A stretch of 7,029 bases of DNA, from the NCBI GenBank assembly GCA_044355655.1, contig JBIKXS010000071.1, positions 1 through 7,029 on the forward strand, given 5' to 3'. The stretch comes from UBA3064 sp023258775. Its GTDB lineage: Bacteria > Pseudomonadota > Gammaproteobacteria > Burkholderiales > Burkholderiaceae_E. The position numbers and the translations under genes are program-made. The notes beneath the pieces are model-generated. The model saw only the letters and a program-made list of their open reading frames with translations, was not told the DNA's origin and ran no database searches. Positions 6,129-7,029 of this stretch are shown here, in pieces (position 1 is the stretch's first letter; every line of letters starts with the position of its first letter).

Positions 6129-6140
6129 CTCCTGTTCAAG
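6129..6140 (+). repeat. 12-bp exact direct repeat, copy 2
   Basis: CTCCTGTTCAAG, identical to 5925-5936. It covers the point where the IS5 transposase would be expected to start: GTT at 6134 stands where relatives would be expected to have a start codon. Confidence 0.75.
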
Positions 6141-7029
6141 CAAGCTTCTCTGATCTTGAGTATGACGCCAAAAAGCGCCTGACGCGACGCGATCGCTTCC
6201 TTGCTGAGATCGAGGCGGTAACGCCTTGGACGCTCCTTGTGGCTGAGCTTGAGCCGTACTATCCCAAAGGGGAAGGCCGCGGACGCCCGCCGATCGGTCT
6301 TGAGAAGATGCTACGCATGTACATCGCACAGCAATGCTTTGGGTTTTCCGATGAGGCGATTCAAGATTCCTTGTACGACATGCAGGCGATTCGCCGCTTT
6401 GTCGGTATGGATCTCGGACGCGAAAGCGCCCCTGACGCAACGACCGTGTTGAAGTTTCGCCGCTTGCTTGAAAAACATAAGCTGACTGCGAGCATCTTTG
6501 AGACGATCAACAAGCACCTGGCCTCCAAGGGGTTGATGATGCGAGGCGGTACGGTGGTGGATGCAACGATTATTGCCGCACCCTCGTCCACGAAGAACCG
6601 CGATCGCGCCCGTGACCCGGCGATGCACCAGACCAAAAAAGGTAACGCGTGGCACTTTGGGATGAAGGCCCACATCGGGGTGGATGCTGAGTCGGGTCTG
6701 ACGCACACTTTGGTGACGACGCCTGCCAACACGGCCGATGTCACGGTAGCGGATCAGTTGTTGCACGGTGAAGAACGATATGCCTTTGGCGATGCGGGTT
6801 ATCGGGGTGTTGAAAAGCGCCATGGGACTAAGCAGAAACGGCCTCACTGGCATGTTGCGATGCGCCCTGGCAAACGCCGCGCACTGCCCGATACGCGGTT
6901 GGGCCGAATCTTGGAGAAGATTGAGTACTACAAAGCGAGTGTTCGGGCCAAGGTCGAACACCCTTTCCATATCATCAAGAACCTGCTGGGTTTGAAGAAG
7001 GTTCGCTACCGTGGGCTTGCCAAGAACAC
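6134..7029 (+). CDS. IS5-family transposase, no start codon visible, 3' end outside the window
   Basis: DDE transposase of the IS5 family; 298 codons are open to the window edge, and relatives are about 320-330 residues, so only the C-terminal end is missing. Numbering from GTT 6134: an N-terminal FSDLEYDAKKRLTRRDRFLA (5-24), GRGRPPIGLEKMLRMY (48-63), DATTVLKFRRLLE (101-113), catalytic D143 in VVDATII, MHQTKKGN (164-171) and HFGMKAHIGVD (174-184), catalytic D220 in FGDAGYRGVEKR, and E275 in ASVRAKVEHPFH. No stop interrupts it. The frame is open back to 6056 but contains no ATG, GTG or TTG there; the first standard start within it is GTG 6239, inside conserved sequence. The start is therefore placed only by homology. 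It could be a promoterless, start-less copy or use ATT 6107. Confidence 0.9.

Larger units (their letters stand above)
6113..7029 (+). mobile_element. IS5-family insertion sequence, right end outside the window
   Basis: Defined by its transposase. The left terminal repeat cannot be recognised without the right end, and the sequence before 6113 cannot be split reliably between this element and the IS110 flank. The left end may have been altered by the neighbouring IS110 insertion. Confidence 0.5.

Noticed and set aside
5906..6139. 77-codon minus-strand frame upstream of the IS110 gene
   Set aside because: It overlaps the transposase start and the structured flank, begins with TTG and has no recognisable domain; better explained as non-coding IS sequence.
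4840..6153. 437-codon open frame on the plus strand
   Set aside because: It is antisense to the IS110 transposase, which has clear catalytic motifs and a ribosome binding site; the plus-strand translation has low-complexity, shadow-like composition and no domain.
6311..6970. 219-codon open frame on the minus strand
   Set aside because: Antisense to the IS5 transposase, whose DDE residues and family motifs are clear on the plus strand.
1..7029. CRISPR array, tRNA, rRNA or known riboswitch
   Set aside because: No regularly spaced repeats, cloverleaf or conserved rRNA or riboswitch sequence was seen on either strand.

Overview
The window looks like an accessory, IS-riddled piece of a proteobacterial chromosome. 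It carries the end of a surface-polysaccharide (O-antigen or exopolysaccharide) cluster, bounded by insertion sequences of three different families. Base composition is moderate, with a GC-richer epimerase gene and AT-richer spacers. Transposase and sugar-gene types suggest a gamma- or betaproteobacterium; no species can be named.

Layout from left to right. Positions 1-771 hold the 3' part of an IS630-family transposase, with its right end at about 795. Positions 800-952 hold a short open stub of unknown origin. Positions 956-3431 are a tight three-gene run: two family-2 glycosyltransferases and an NAD-dependent sugar-nucleotide epimerase/reductase, each overlapping the next by an ATGA. Positions 3432-3991 look empty at first, but 3575-3884 is the frameshifted, internally deleted wreck of a second epimerase of the same family. 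Positions 3992-4543 encode a small PglC/WcaJ-type initiating sugar-phosphate transferase. An IS110-family element follows: its transposase is on the minus strand (4957-5916), its last residues are cut off by a TAG, and it has structured non-coding flanks. From about 6134 to the window end runs a plus-strand IS5-family transposase that lacks a recognisable start codon and is cut by the window edge.

How the genes fit together: the reductase/epimerase beside a small phosphoglycosyl transferase resembles the arrangement in which a UDP-4-keto-6-deoxy-HexNAc is reduced (for example to UDP-QuiNAc) and its sugar phosphate is loaded on undecaprenyl phosphate. The two glycosyltransferases would then extend the lipid-linked repeat unit. 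The 4,6-dehydratase such a pathway needs is not in the window. The IS110 and IS5 elements lie immediately downstream of the transferase, so the cluster may be interrupted or end here.

I see no convincing new defence or other novel system. The most informative points are the fossil second epimerase, the nonsense mutation in the IS110 transposase, the start-less IS5 transposase with its exact 12-bp repeat, and a possible bridge-RNA region beside the IS110 gene.
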